Part shown: one piece after another, positions 61,601-64,000 of the stretch
Position numbering within the stretch: position 1 is the stretch's first letter
Layout: each line of letters opens with the position of its first letter
NCBI GenBank assembly: GCA_033032175.1
Contig: CM065325.1
Coordinates: 7,716,930 to 7,780,929 of the forward strand
Reading direction: 5' to 3'
Source: Saturnia japonica
Taxonomy: Eukaryota; Arthropoda; Insecta; Lepidoptera; Saturniidae
DNA length: 64,000 nucleotides
Translations under genes and position numbers: made by a program
The notes under the pieces: model-generated
What the model was told of the DNA's origin: nothing
The model's input: only the letters and a program-made list of their open reading frames with translations
The model's database searches: none

Positions 61601-62472
61601 GTCTTGTGATGTCCTCGTATCTTTGTATAATCCCGCGATATTTCGTTCAAACTATAAAACAATAATATAGTAATTTCATAATCAACTTTAACAATGAATT
61701 TATAGAATTGGCTTTCTTTGACGTGACCTACATAGCGTAACTTTTATATTTTTTATTTGAATTCACTTATTTGAACAGCAATAATAAAAAATATGGTACA
61801 TACTGAGAGCCTCATAAGTCTTAACCCGTACATAAGTGTTATTGAATTTAAATAAAGCGAAGTATTAAAAATAGCAATATAAGTGTCCTAAATAAATTAT
61901 ATTCAAAACCATATATTTTTCACTCAGACAAAGCAATTGGCGATCTTTTTAAGCAGGCGATGAAAGCGATTGAGTTTGCTATACTAAATTACATAGGTAA
62001 TGGGATTGGTTTATTAAGAATCATAACTTGATTGTTGTGGATTTTATTATACAAATTAAACAAAATGAAATACCGCAATACTCCGCATTCGAATTTGCGG
62101 TCACACACAAAATACCTGTCAGGAACTCAGTGTTAATATGATAGACAAAAGCATGTACTTTACATTTAGACATTTTTTTTAAAATTTATGTTAGTGTGCG
62201 TACTAAGAGACTGCTGGGATAAAAAAAATACAGAATTGCAGACAAACGTGTTTATTTGTTCACAGGTCGACCAGAGCCATTAGTCTCATGGTGGATCGAT
62301 GGAACACCTTCTCCACAATACATTGGAATAAAAACTGATACACACGTTGTAGTGAACAGACTTGAGCCTCAGCATTTAAAGAGAGAAGATTTAAACACAA
62401 CATACAAATGTCGTGCGTCTAACACAAACCTAGTGCCGCCTCAGGAAAAAGTTGTAAGGCTCGAGATGAATT
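23544..62472 (+). CDS. Sidestep-family Ig receptor gene, partial (four exons)
   Basis: Joined exons 23544-23676, 31311-31519, 46830-46940 (or the copy at 54568-54678) and 62266-62472 give about 220 residues of continuous reading with matching phases (1/2, 2/1, 1/1, 1/1). The product has a V-type Ig domain (LPCD cysteine, VLWF tryptophan, DEGVYRC) and a second Ig domain (LVCEV, GGRPEP, SWW, YKCRASN). The joined motif YSFDVRG, then WSDP, FGPRAYF and [11 protein letters not shown] are hallmarks of insect Sidestep and its paralogues. These are single-pass membrane Ig proteins that bind Beaten-path receptors in motor-axon guidance and synaptic partner choice. Which paralogue this is cannot be decided here. 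The signal peptide lies upstream; further Ig, FN3, transmembrane and cytoplasmic parts lie beyond the window. Introns are 7.6, 15.3 and 15.3 kb (7.6 kb if the second exon-3 copy is used) and full of transposons. Family assignment is from recall of conserved motifs, not a search. Confidence 0.85.
23677..24847. other. Side-like intron, no repeat recognised
   Basis: AT-rich intron start; nothing coding. Confidence 0.6.
24848..25546 (+). repeat. ~700-bp interspersed repeat, ACTAGCTGACTCG...TAATATTAGTATAGA
   Basis: Shares start, GTAAGAGAGAGAGTGA, AACTGTGATATxTCCTAAGATATTxAT, GCTATCGCxxACT, TTGCAACATTTTTC, GTAGTTxCTGAGATTAxCGCGTTCAACCAAACAAACAAA and the TATAATATTAGT end with 32388-33032, and more weakly with 44353-44974. 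No open reading frame, so non-autonomous. Class uncertain (SINE-like or Helitron-like). Confidence 0.75.
25547..26660. other. Intron DNA; 26290-26560 non-repetitive and less AT-rich
   Basis: The 26290-26560 part (with AAACGGATGAACGGAAGCCGAGC and GGCGAGATAAATCTTAACG) resembles nothing else in the window. It is a possible conserved intronic element, unproven. Confidence 0.35.
26662..26835 (+). repeat. tRNA-derived SINE head
   Basis: GGCCTCGTGGAGCAGTGGTAGTAAGCC (A-box-like) and GTCGCGGTTTCGATCCTGGC (B-box-like) in tRNA-like order and spacing, followed by a short unrelated body. This is a SINE head, not a functional tRNA gene: the anticodon arm and acceptor pairing are not conserved. Confidence 0.6.
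26865..27660 (+). pseudogene. mariner transposase, broken
   Basis: Three consecutive frames cover most of a DD34D mariner transposase. The N-terminal helix-turn-helix remnant has [20 protein letters not shown]. The catalytic start is [14 protein letters not shown], the middle is [20 protein letters not shown], the second Asp is in [12 protein letters not shown], the third Asp in [15 protein letters not shown]. The first ~80 residues are missing. A stop follows at about 27142, frameshifts occur near 27145 and 27415, and DNAPSH has become DNTHCE. It cannot encode an active enzyme. I could not place terminal repeats. It sits in the same orientation as the host gene within its first recognised intron. 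Confidence 0.85.
27661..28945. other. Intron DNA
   Basis: A fragment at 27945-28045 resembles the start of the repeat at 15885-16320. Otherwise nothing recognised. Confidence 0.45.
28950..29400 (+). repeat. Two abutting interspersed repeats ending ...GTGGGGCACAGCTAGTA and ...CCGTGGCCCACAGAT
   Basis: The first (to about 29211) carries AACTCAAAAACTACTGGACAGATTTTAAAAATTC and ends GTGAAACCGTGGGGCACAGCTAGTA. The second (29215-29400) is the CATGCTACGACTCTAAGGAGTGGAGCAGTCACC family shared with 21495-21680. Confidence 0.65.
29401..30600. other. Intron DNA, nothing recognised
   Basis: AT-rich, no gene or clear repeat. Confidence 0.5.
30600..30897 (+). repeat. SINE-like repeat (GTGAGTTCGGATCCCTG...CTGAGCTTTGGTGAAGGAAAACATCGTGATG)
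   Basis: Has a B-box-like GAGTTCGGATCCC head and a body shared with 33345-33830 and 59005-59590: CCTGAGCTTxxGTGAAGGAAAA, CTGACTAGCxACCA, AAATCTGTCxCCAAxCACC, TTCCGGxAxCTACACTTGA, CATxTGAGATTGTGACCA. Confidence 0.7.
30950..31262 (-). repeat. tRNA-derived SINE, antisense, next to exon B
   Basis: Read on the minus strand it has the head with B box GGTTCGAACCCTGGCATA and the tail TTGGGAAGAGGCCTTTGCTTAGCAATGGGGGC. The phrase GAGGTGTTTTCCTTCACCGT in the middle is a well-known Lepidoptera SINE segment (from recall). It ends 48 bp before the exon at 31311, so the host polypyrimidine tract lies directly after it. Confidence 0.7.
31311..31519 (+). CDS. Side-like exon B: second half of Ig domain 1
   Basis: Acceptor TTTTTTTTATCCAG ends at 31310; donor GTACGT starts at 31520. 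The exon is 209 bp, phase 2 in and phase 1 out. It encodes [21 protein letters not shown], a strand and turn ending [12 protein letters not shown] (second Ig cysteine), then KNSPTRN and the closing strand QIRLTVI. These are the most diagnostic Sidestep-family residues in the window. Only about 48 bp of intron separate it from a SINE on the left and about 35 bp from a retroposon's target-site duplication on the right. An open frame running past the donor into the poly-T tract is an artefact of reading through the intron. Confidence 0.9.
31555..32364 (-). mobile_element. Young poly(A) retroposon with 13-bp target-site duplication
   Basis: The 13-mer TATTTCACCCCGT occurs at 31555-31567 and again, perfectly, at 32352-32364. 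Between them are a T-run (66-67 T, one G, 10 T) and about 700 bp of repeat sequence. A T-run on the left is the poly(A) tail of an element inserted on the minus strand, so this is a target-primed insertion, 5'-truncated. An older relative lies at 9531-9897. No reverse transcriptase is encoded in this 0.78-kb piece; the open frames on both strands in the GC-rich part (31645-32350) match no protein I know. The insert begins 48 bp after the exon's splice donor. Confidence 0.85.
32388..33032 (+). repeat. ~645-bp interspersed repeat, second copy
   Basis: Starts ACTAGCTGACCCGTGCAACG and ends TATAATATTAGTGTAGA; aligns along its length with 24848-25546. Confidence 0.75.
33345..33835 (+). repeat. Composite SINE-like repeat
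   Basis: 33425-33600 matches the 9430/12640 family. 33615-33820 matches the CTGAGCTTxxGTxAAGGAAAAC...TGTCACCAAGCACC...TTCCGGTATCTACACTTGA family at 30600 and 59005. Confidence 0.6.
33840..37500. other. Intron DNA, mostly unrecognised; possible conserved non-coding parts
   Basis: 35770-35960 and 36540-37080 are non-repetitive and less AT-rich (for example ACGTCTAATTGATTTCTACAGCG and TTTATTGTCGCATAATTGCTC). They could be intronic enhancers. Nothing in the sequence proves function. No coding exon recognised. Confidence 0.3.
37502..39432. repeat. Duplicated segment, copy 1
   Basis: Runs from GACAAAAATAAATATCGCTT to the TA at 39431-39432. It aligns with 40265-42040: the first ~860 bp are nearly identical. 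Copy 1 then carries an internal partial duplication (GAAGTCACATCAAACGTCGTTTTGGAGATTAC at about 38368 and 38464) and about 50 extra bases near 39010-39060. It contains an ACTAGC-type repeat (38115-38462) and a mariner relic, and ends exactly where a Tc1-like element begins. Confidence 0.85.
38600..39432 (-). pseudogene. mariner transposase relic, copy 1
   Basis: DD34D mariner of a type common in moths. Reading from the right: [60 protein letters not shown] (first Asp), [14 protein letters not shown] (second Asp), [11 protein letters not shown] (third Asp; 34 residues between the last two), ending WQKC.DN. The N-terminal part is missing to the right of 39432. Frameshifts lie near 39120, 39060 (with an about 50-bp insertion) and 38790. 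Not functional. Confidence 0.88.
39433..40266 (-). mobile_element. Tc1-like (DD34E) transposon, truncated
   Basis: The frame 39703-40269 encodes the C-terminal 190 residues of a Tc1 transposase: [46 protein letters not shown] (second Asp) and [14 protein letters not shown] (Glu; 34 residues after the Asp). The left end CACTCATCAAAAAAGTCTAA directly follows a TA at 39431-39432, the Tc1 target. In the other copy (42039-42040) that TA continues straight into ordinary sequence, so this is the empty site. The protein stops being Tc1-like just before Ser-Arg-Phe, where the preceding Asp-Glu of the first catalytic motif should be. Everything upstream (DNA-binding domain, other terminal repeat) is gone and copy 2 of the duplication begins. 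Confidence 0.88.
40265..42040. repeat. Duplicated segment, copy 2
   Basis: Starts GACAAAAATAAATATCGC right at the Tc1 break and runs to the TA at 42039-42040, the uninterrupted version of the Tc1 target. It contains the ACTAGC-type repeat at 40876-41220 in cleaner form (ATTACCCGCAACAAACAGATAGACAGACGGAC) and a second mariner relic. Confidence 0.85.
41240..42040 (-). pseudogene. mariner transposase relic, copy 2
   Basis: Same element as at 38600-39432, with fewer lesions: first Asp in [12 protein letters not shown], second in [14 protein letters not shown] and third region SPVLAPTD (Asp to Val in the SPDLAP motif). The about 50-bp insertion of copy 1 is absent here; instead [18 protein letters not shown] reads in frame with [12 protein letters not shown]. 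Frame breaks near 41725 and 41430. N-terminus missing at 42040, where a different mariner-bearing sequence starts. Confidence 0.88.
42041..43225 (+). pseudogene. cecropia-type mariner transposase, broken
   Basis: ATG at 42132 opens [20 protein letters not shown], then stops at 42306. The frame resumes at 42345 with [60 protein letters not shown] and [15 protein letters not shown]. The text resembles the cecropia/Hsmar1 branch of mariner. Lesions: the TAA at 42306, Glu-to-Val after the first catalytic Asp, a stop at 42741, and a deletion near 42850-42870 that removes the second catalytic Asp motif (HDNARPH). The element tail continues to about TTTTTCACCGTCCTATTACTTTTTACG at 43195-43221. Terminal repeats not securely defined. 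Confidence 0.85.
43430..44005 (+). repeat. Interspersed repeat, ACTAGCAATTCCCGC...GGGGCACCGCTAGTA
   Basis: Ends GGAGCCGCGGGGCACCGCTAGTA; body phrases GGAAGTATGTCATTAGCTTATGAATCGTCAATAATA match those in 15885-16320. Confidence 0.6.
44353..44974 (+). repeat. ~620-bp interspersed repeat, third diverged copy
   Basis: Starts ACTAGCTGTGCCCTGTGG; ATGCTATCGCCAACTTTTTTT, GTAGTTCTAGAGATTGGCGTGCATAAATAAACAAACAAA and the TTTAGTATAGATAC end align with 24848-25546 and 32388-33032. Confidence 0.6.
45031..45056 (+). repeat. Left terminal inverted repeat of the DD41D element
   Basis: 26 bp beginning GTCCAGAAAGGGTACC, inverted match to 46296-46321. Confidence 0.85.
45132..46211 (-). CDS. DD41D transposase, intact (359 aa)
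   Basis: Single uninterrupted frame from ATG at 46211 to a stop at 45132. N-terminal helix-turn-helix region (about 5-55: [24 protein letters not shown]), a GRPRS AT-hook-like motif at 65-69, and a second HTH (about 88-115: [20 protein letters not shown]). The DDE/D catalytic core has D155 (LFSDEANFH), D250 ([10 protein letters not shown]) and D292 ([13 protein letters not shown]). There are exactly 41 residues between the last two, which defines the DD41D family within IS630-Tc1-mariner. It cuts and pastes its own element at TA sites. Length is normal for the family. All catalytic residues are present, so it may be active or recently active; expression is unknown. Confidence 0.92.
   Translation of the reverse strand: MEQYSGTHRAFCVRAYYRNDDSIVTAQRLYRAEYRTRHAPSDDSIRKWIRMFENTGATVKIQNSGRPRSVRNEETIEEVEASVRQNPSLSIRKRSQALNIKKSSLHSILKKDLRLKAYNIQLVQELKDTDYANRLNFANEMLQRFNNFNNILFSDEANFHLNGHVNKQNCRYWAVENPRRKHERPLHSPKVVVWAAMSAKGIIGPYFHEDQRGRAINVNSDRYCDMLRNLLVPELQEFAGFNSRTWFQQDGATCHTSNDSMEVVNELFPNKVISRRGNINWPPRSPDLSPLDYFAWGYLKSKVYQNNLTNLTQLKQNIRSEMAAISIAMCQRVIANLRFRLEECQQRNGHHLDNIIFSK
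46296..46321 (-). repeat. Right terminal inverted repeat of the DD41D element
   Basis: 26 bp ending CCCTTTCTGGAC, inverted match to 45031-45056 with about three differences. Confidence 0.85.
46332..46753. other. Intron DNA left of the duplicated segment
   Basis: No repeat or gene recognised; ends ...TAATTATATATA at the empty Gypsy insertion site. Confidence 0.5.
46830..46940 (+). CDS. Side-like exon C, copy A: first half of Ig domain 2
   Basis: Acceptor TTTTGTTTCAG ends at 46829; donor GTAAGT starts at 46941. The 111-bp exon is phase 1 at both ends. It encodes [10 protein letters not shown], a glycine/valine-rich stretch and [14 protein letters not shown], with the first cysteine of Ig domain 2. 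The spliced codon G+GT gives Gly, producing GGRPEP with exon D. The exon is 111/111 identical to a copy at 54568-54678 inside a duplicated 4.47-kb segment. Because it is phase-symmetric, skipping it or including both copies would keep the frame but damage the domain. Confidence 0.88.
47400..48780. other. Intron within copy A, nothing recognised
   Basis: AT-rich. The short open frames (for example 47984-48172 and 48292-48549) recur in copy B only because the whole segment is duplicated. The same applies to 55140-56520. Confidence 0.5.
48785..49075 (+). repeat. Lepidoptera-type repeat (GGTGGCAAACAAACATACGGCCCGCCTGATGG), copy A
   Basis: CAACGGTGGCAAACAAACATACGGCCCGCCTGATGGTAAACGGTCACC...GTTTGCAACACCAGAAG...GCGCGTTGCCG is, from recall, among the most common repeat starts in moth and butterfly genomes. 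The two overlapping minus-strand open frames are shadows. Confidence 0.65.
49821..50051 (-). other. Antisense open frame with protein-like composition, copy A
   Basis: Minus-strand frame containing [40 protein letters not shown] and [14 protein letters not shown], in a patch (49850-49990) less AT-rich than its surroundings. A second frame just downstream reads [13 protein letters not shown]. The cysteine spacing and the CVxxKxPxxYF-like tail vaguely recall insect odorant-binding proteins, but no signal peptide, start or consistent splice sites support a gene. Perhaps a decayed gene fragment. Identical at 57560-57790. Confidence 0.22.
50858..50990 (+). repeat. Short repeat (GACCGGCAGACGGTCATAGCTCATGGTTCTTAC), copy A
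   Basis: Matches 58596-58730 (duplicate) and, diverged, 61487-61630. Confidence 0.65.
51219..54026 (+). CDS. Gypsy pol polyprotein fragment: RT, RNase H, integrase
   Basis: Open from the junction (51219) to TAG at 54024-54026 with no stop: about 935 codons, so any ATG or TTG start inside is arbitrary. Counting from the TTG at 51453: reverse transcriptase with Asp82 ([10 protein letters not shown]) and the YLDD motif at 142-145; RNase H with Asp294 ([14 protein letters not shown]), Glu337 and Asp362; and integrase with a zinc finger (His484, His488, Cys518, Cys521) and catalytic Asp550, Asp609 and Glu645 (35 residues apart). It copies RNA into DNA and integrates it. All core catalytic residues are intact, so the element is young, but without gag and protease this copy is defective as it stands in the window. 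Confidence 0.93.
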   Translation, partial: YKRLIDKSTTLTTPASLARPSDAISSVKVILGESTYHHILREYSDITRPPGIHRAPKHNTVHYIHTTPGPPVSCTPRRLAPDKLKIAKEEFHAMLKNGTARPSKSPWASPLHLAPKKNGWRPCGDYRMLNARTVPDKYPIKHIHDFAHSLSKCSVFSTIDLVKAYNQVPVSPEDIPKTAITTPFGLYEFPYMTFGLRNAGQTFQRFVDEVVRGLDFCYPYLDDFLVFSKDRKSHEDHLHQLFTRLQNYGMVINTGKCVFGASEVTFLGYHISAEGTKPLPEKVEAIARYPIPKTVRELRRSLGMVNFYRRFIPKAAQHQAPLNALLSGSVKGSHPVHFTRQETEAFTACKESLCGAAMIAHPDCEAKLALVTDASDSAIGAVLQQCRNGEPWQPLAFYSRSLSPSQKKYSPYDRELLAIYEAIKHFRHMVEARNFVVYTDHKPICFAFYSRKENCSPRQFRHLDYISQFTTDIRHISGRDNIVADTLSRIEEIVQPIDLDKLAQSQKDDIELSQLLAGETSLHLTKVKLPESQIELYCDESSKILRPYVPKEFRHQIFHSLHSLSHPGANATIKLVAERYVWPGIKKDCRQWSRSCVACQRSKVTRHVYSPPGIFNIPKARFMYIHIDLIGPLPLNQGYRYCLTAIDRFSRWPEAIPLEDITAETVAKSLLTGWISRFGCPIDIVTDRGRQFESTLFKHLAEIIGFHHKRTTAYHPACNGLVERFHRHLKTAITCHAKENWVEALPLVLLGIRNAYKEDLGATPAELLYGETLRLPGDILQPSINDTIEMTDYVARLKKFAKRLKPSPASRHGSRTIFVFKDLKLTSHVFLRDETSGTFKPAYTGPHKVLQRGDKNFKLLINGKSVTVSIDRLKPAYILNDAKIESGNNMQTKTHTNTFEPQKLPSTTKLPEAKGDSIRTTRSGRRVHFPDYYRP
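54047..54491 (+). repeat. Gypsy 3' LTR
   Basis: Starts TGATGTAGCGTGTAATAC directly after the polypurine tract and ends ...CTACCTACCACA. About 445 bp. Contains CTATAAACTG (TATA-like, about 54370) and AAATAAACTC (polyadenylation signal-like, about 54429). Boundaries are uncertain by one to three bases. It lies 76 bp before exon C copy B, in the sense orientation. Confidence 0.85.
54568..54678 (+). CDS. Side-like exon C, copy B (identical duplicate)
   Basis: Same sequence, acceptor (TTTTGTTTCAG) and donor (GTAAGT) as the exon at 46830-46940, lying 76 bp downstream of the 3' LTR of a truncated Gypsy element. If the duplication is physically real, this would be a duplicated exon able to splice in frame (phase 1/1) instead of or with copy A. 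If the duplication is an assembly artefact, it is the other allele of the same exon. I favour the second reading because the flanking non-coding DNA differs at only about 20 bases in 4.47 kb. Confidence 0.7.
56525..56815 (+). repeat. Lepidoptera-type repeat (GGTGGCAAACAAACATACGG), copy B
   Basis: Duplicate of 48785-49075. Confidence 0.65.
57560..57790 (-). other. Antisense open frame, copy B
   Basis: Same translation as 49821-50051; no difference between the two copies in this stretch. Identity adds no evidence of selection because the whole segment is nearly identical. Confidence 0.22.
58596..58730 (+). repeat. Short repeat (GACCGGCAGACGGTCATAGCTC), copy B
   Basis: Duplicate of 50858-50990. 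Confidence 0.65.
59005..59595 (+). repeat. SINE-like repeat, third copy
   Basis: Head GCGCGGCGTCGATCGATGTGAGTTCGAAC (B-box-like) and body CCTGAGCTTCAGGTGAAGGAAAA, GGTACCTGCACTTTAGTCAGTTCTTCC; tail CATCAAATGAGATTGTAGC. Same family as 30600-30897 and 33345-33835. A 62-codon open frame at 59241-59429 is a by-product. Confidence 0.65.
59573..61085 (-). pseudogene. jockey/CR1-like non-LTR retrotransposon, decayed
   Basis: Reading from right to left: RT blocks with [40 protein letters not shown], then (after a stop at about 60830) [40 protein letters not shown] and [13 protein letters not shown] with the YADD catalytic motif. These are followed by a C-terminal region ([20 protein letters not shown] and a tail with [18 protein letters not shown]). 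The endonuclease domain is missing at the right end. Several stops and frameshifts make it inactive. The conserved Gln of the QGS block is replaced (PTGSVYGP). Antisense to the host gene in its intron. Confidence 0.85.
61093..61145. repeat. ATCTA-type low-complexity repeat
   Basis: Repeated CTAATCTA/TCTATGCTA units at the 5' edge of the LINE relic. Confidence 0.6.
61487..61630 (+). repeat. Short repeat (CACCAGACGGCCATAGTTCACGATTCTTACG)
   Basis: Diverged third copy of the family at 50858 and 58596: GACGGxCATAGxTCAxGxTTCTTAC, TGACxxTAATGTTCCTxTTT, GTGGTxTxxxGATG. Confidence 0.55.
61631..62265. other. Intron DNA before exon D
   Basis: AT-rich, nothing recognised. Confidence 0.5.
62266..62472 (+). 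CDS. Side-like exon D: second half of Ig domain 2
   Basis: Acceptor TTTGTTCACAG ends at 62265; donor GTAAGT begins at 62473. The 207-bp exon is phase 1 at both ends. It encodes [13 protein letters not shown] (core tryptophan), a central strand region, [16 protein letters not shown] (second cysteine) and [15 protein letters not shown]. The ASNTNL..PP pattern and the closing VVRLEMN strand match the end of Sidestep Ig domain 2. The apparent stop just past the donor (TCG TAG) is intronic. The next exon should begin Ig domain 3 but is not in the remaining 1.5 kb. Confidence 0.9.
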
Positions 62473-63488
62473 GTAAGTCGTAGCTAACACATAAATAAAT
62501 TAGTTCCTCAAAATGAGTACCATTTACTATTAGGATAATTACTTTCCACGAACAACAGTGACTACCATTGCGAATACCGATCGTAAAACCGGTCTATAGA
62601 TACTAAGGCGAAATATATATAGATTAATTATTTGTTCAAGAAACGTAAGAAGGCTTTATCTTGTTACCACACCACTTATGTAAAACTTTTTCTTACACAA
62701 AATACCTACTCAATATTTTTATTGTGATATGTTTTATATTTTTTAGATAGATAAAATCATAATCGTCATAAAATCGCCAAAGTCAAAATATTTTATTTTA
62801 AGTTTATTAAACAAAAATACCTTTTCAAGAGTTATTATTATTATGTTATGCATATTTGTTTGGTTGTAGGTGAATATGGCGGTATCAACTTATTTTTAAT
62901 ATGAAATAAATGGTATAGTTTATAGCCCTCGTAATAAAGTATTTTTTAAAGTTTAATATTGCATCCGTTTATGTAGATAATCCGGGACTTGAAAAATTTT
63001 GGAAAATTGTTTTAAACACTTTACATGTTGAAAATAACACATAATTTTTTTTTTTAATATTAATACATCATAAAAAGTGATTTCATTTTTTTTATTTAAA
63101 TAAAAAAATGCGTCACAAAGACGTGCCATTATGCTCCCGTGACGTCATCGTTCATTTTATATGTCATTTTGTATGATCACAGTAACAAATGTGACAACTT
63201 ACACAAGAGTCCAACGTTCATTGGAGTTCATATTTTCTGAATGTTGACGTCACGTTTTATAATCGCGCGGCGTTTCAAATCATGTGACTTCCAAATGAAA
63301 AATTAAATAAATAAAGAAATACTTTTTCCATATTTGTATTACTTTAGGGTTTTTATTTATAGACCTATATTACTCAATAATATACTTTAATTTTTAAACA
63401 TACAGTCAACTCACAAGGTGTGGGAAATGCTGTGTTCTCTCTCATATTAGTAAAATTCGCATAAAGTATACTAATAATCCATAATGAT
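62473..63488. other. Intron DNA after exon D
   Basis: No exon or repeat securely recognised. GTGACGTCATCG at about 63139 and TTGACGTCACG at about 63244 are CRE-like octamers, possibly by chance. Confidence 0.4.
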
Positions 63489-63491
63489 ATT

Positions 63492-63710
63492 ACAATAATA
63501 CTGTTTAACGTGTAATGTTGTTGGAGTAGCCATTACAATAAATAAACACGCGGATTTCACCTACTACAATAATACTGTTTAACGTGTAATGTTGTTGGAG
63601 TAGCCATTACAATAAATAAACACGCGGATTTCACCTATTACAATAATACTGTTTAACGTGTAATGTTGTTGGAGTAGCCATTACAATAAATAAACACGCG
63701 GATTTCACCT
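63492..63710. repeat. Tandem repeat, 3 units of 74 bp
   Basis: ACAATAATACTGTTTAACG begins at 63492, 63566 and 63640 (period 74). Units are almost identical (CCTACTACAA versus CCTATTACAA at the joints); the third ends ...CGGATTTCACCT at 63710. Each unit also holds a shorter internal echo (GCCATTACAATAAATAAACACG). No coding potential. Confidence 0.9.
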
Positions 63711-64000
63711 GGTTCAAGTGTGACAAATAATAATGAATGTAAATAAAAAATTAAAAGTGTTAAAAGCTTTCTTTTATATTAATCAATGTTATATATTTGT
63801 ACAAATGATTATGATGTTAAAATTTTTAATCATAGACTATTTTCTGTGTGACATTTGCAGTGTGAACCTAAACAATAAGTATTATCTACATCACTTGCTG
63901 TCATTTTTCGTTGAGTGACAATTTCAATATTTTGGGGGTCTAAGTGCAATTTCACTGGTCGGGTTAGGATTCGCAGTAATAATTTATTTTATTTAATAAT

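Noticed and set aside
63492..63710. CRISPR-like array
   Set aside because: Units are directly abutting 74-bp copies with no unique spacers, in a eukaryotic intron; a plain tandem repeat.

Overview
The window is animal nuclear DNA, most likely from a moth or butterfly. It is AT-rich, its introns have GT/AG borders, there are no bacterial-style gene clusters, and it is packed with repeats I associate with Lepidoptera (ACTAGCTG... fragments, tRNA-derived SINEs, an RTE LINE tail ending in TGATGATG, many mariner/Tc1 relics). The species cannot be named from sequence alone.

The one host gene I can support is on the + strand. It is a partial sidestep-family (Side/Side-like) immunoglobulin cell-surface receptor gene with four coding exons spread over 39 kb: 23544-23676, 31311-31519, 46830-46940 (second copy at 54568-54678) and 62266-62472. 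All splice phases agree. Together they encode about 220 residues covering Ig domain 1 (two exons) and Ig domain 2 (two exons). The signal-peptide exon lies upstream and was not located. The remaining Ig/FN3, membrane and cytoplasmic exons lie beyond the right edge.

Layout. 1-23.5 kb: 5' intron or intergenic DNA with old repeats, two LINE C-terminal relics (5.9 and 16.8 kb), a decayed DD41D transposon (13.8 kb), an RTE LINE tail (22.4 kb) and a small GC-rich island (17.56 kb). 23.7-31.3 kb: intron with a broken mariner (26.9 kb) and SINEs. Exon 2 is hemmed in by a SINE on its left and, on its right, a young poly(A)-tailed retroposon with a perfect 13-bp target-site duplication. 32.4-46.7 kb: intron carrying a nest of mariner and Tc1 pieces, part of it present twice, and a full-length 1.3-kb DD41D (rosa/Visitor-type) transposon with an intact 359-codon transposase. 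46.75-58.96 kb: a 4.47-kb segment containing exon 3 is present twice, separated by a 5'-truncated Gypsy LTR retrotransposon. 59-62.2 kb: a SINE-like repeat and a decayed LINE. 62.3-64 kb: exon 4 and a 3 x 74-bp tandem repeat.

The main unusual result is that both large duplications share one architecture: two copies flank a transposon cut on one side, and the transposon's intact end sits exactly at the insertion point that is empty in the other copy. This is what joining two haplotypes that differ by a heterozygous transposon insertion would produce (a false duplication in the assembly), although real unequal exchange is also possible. I saw no convincing new multi-gene biological system.
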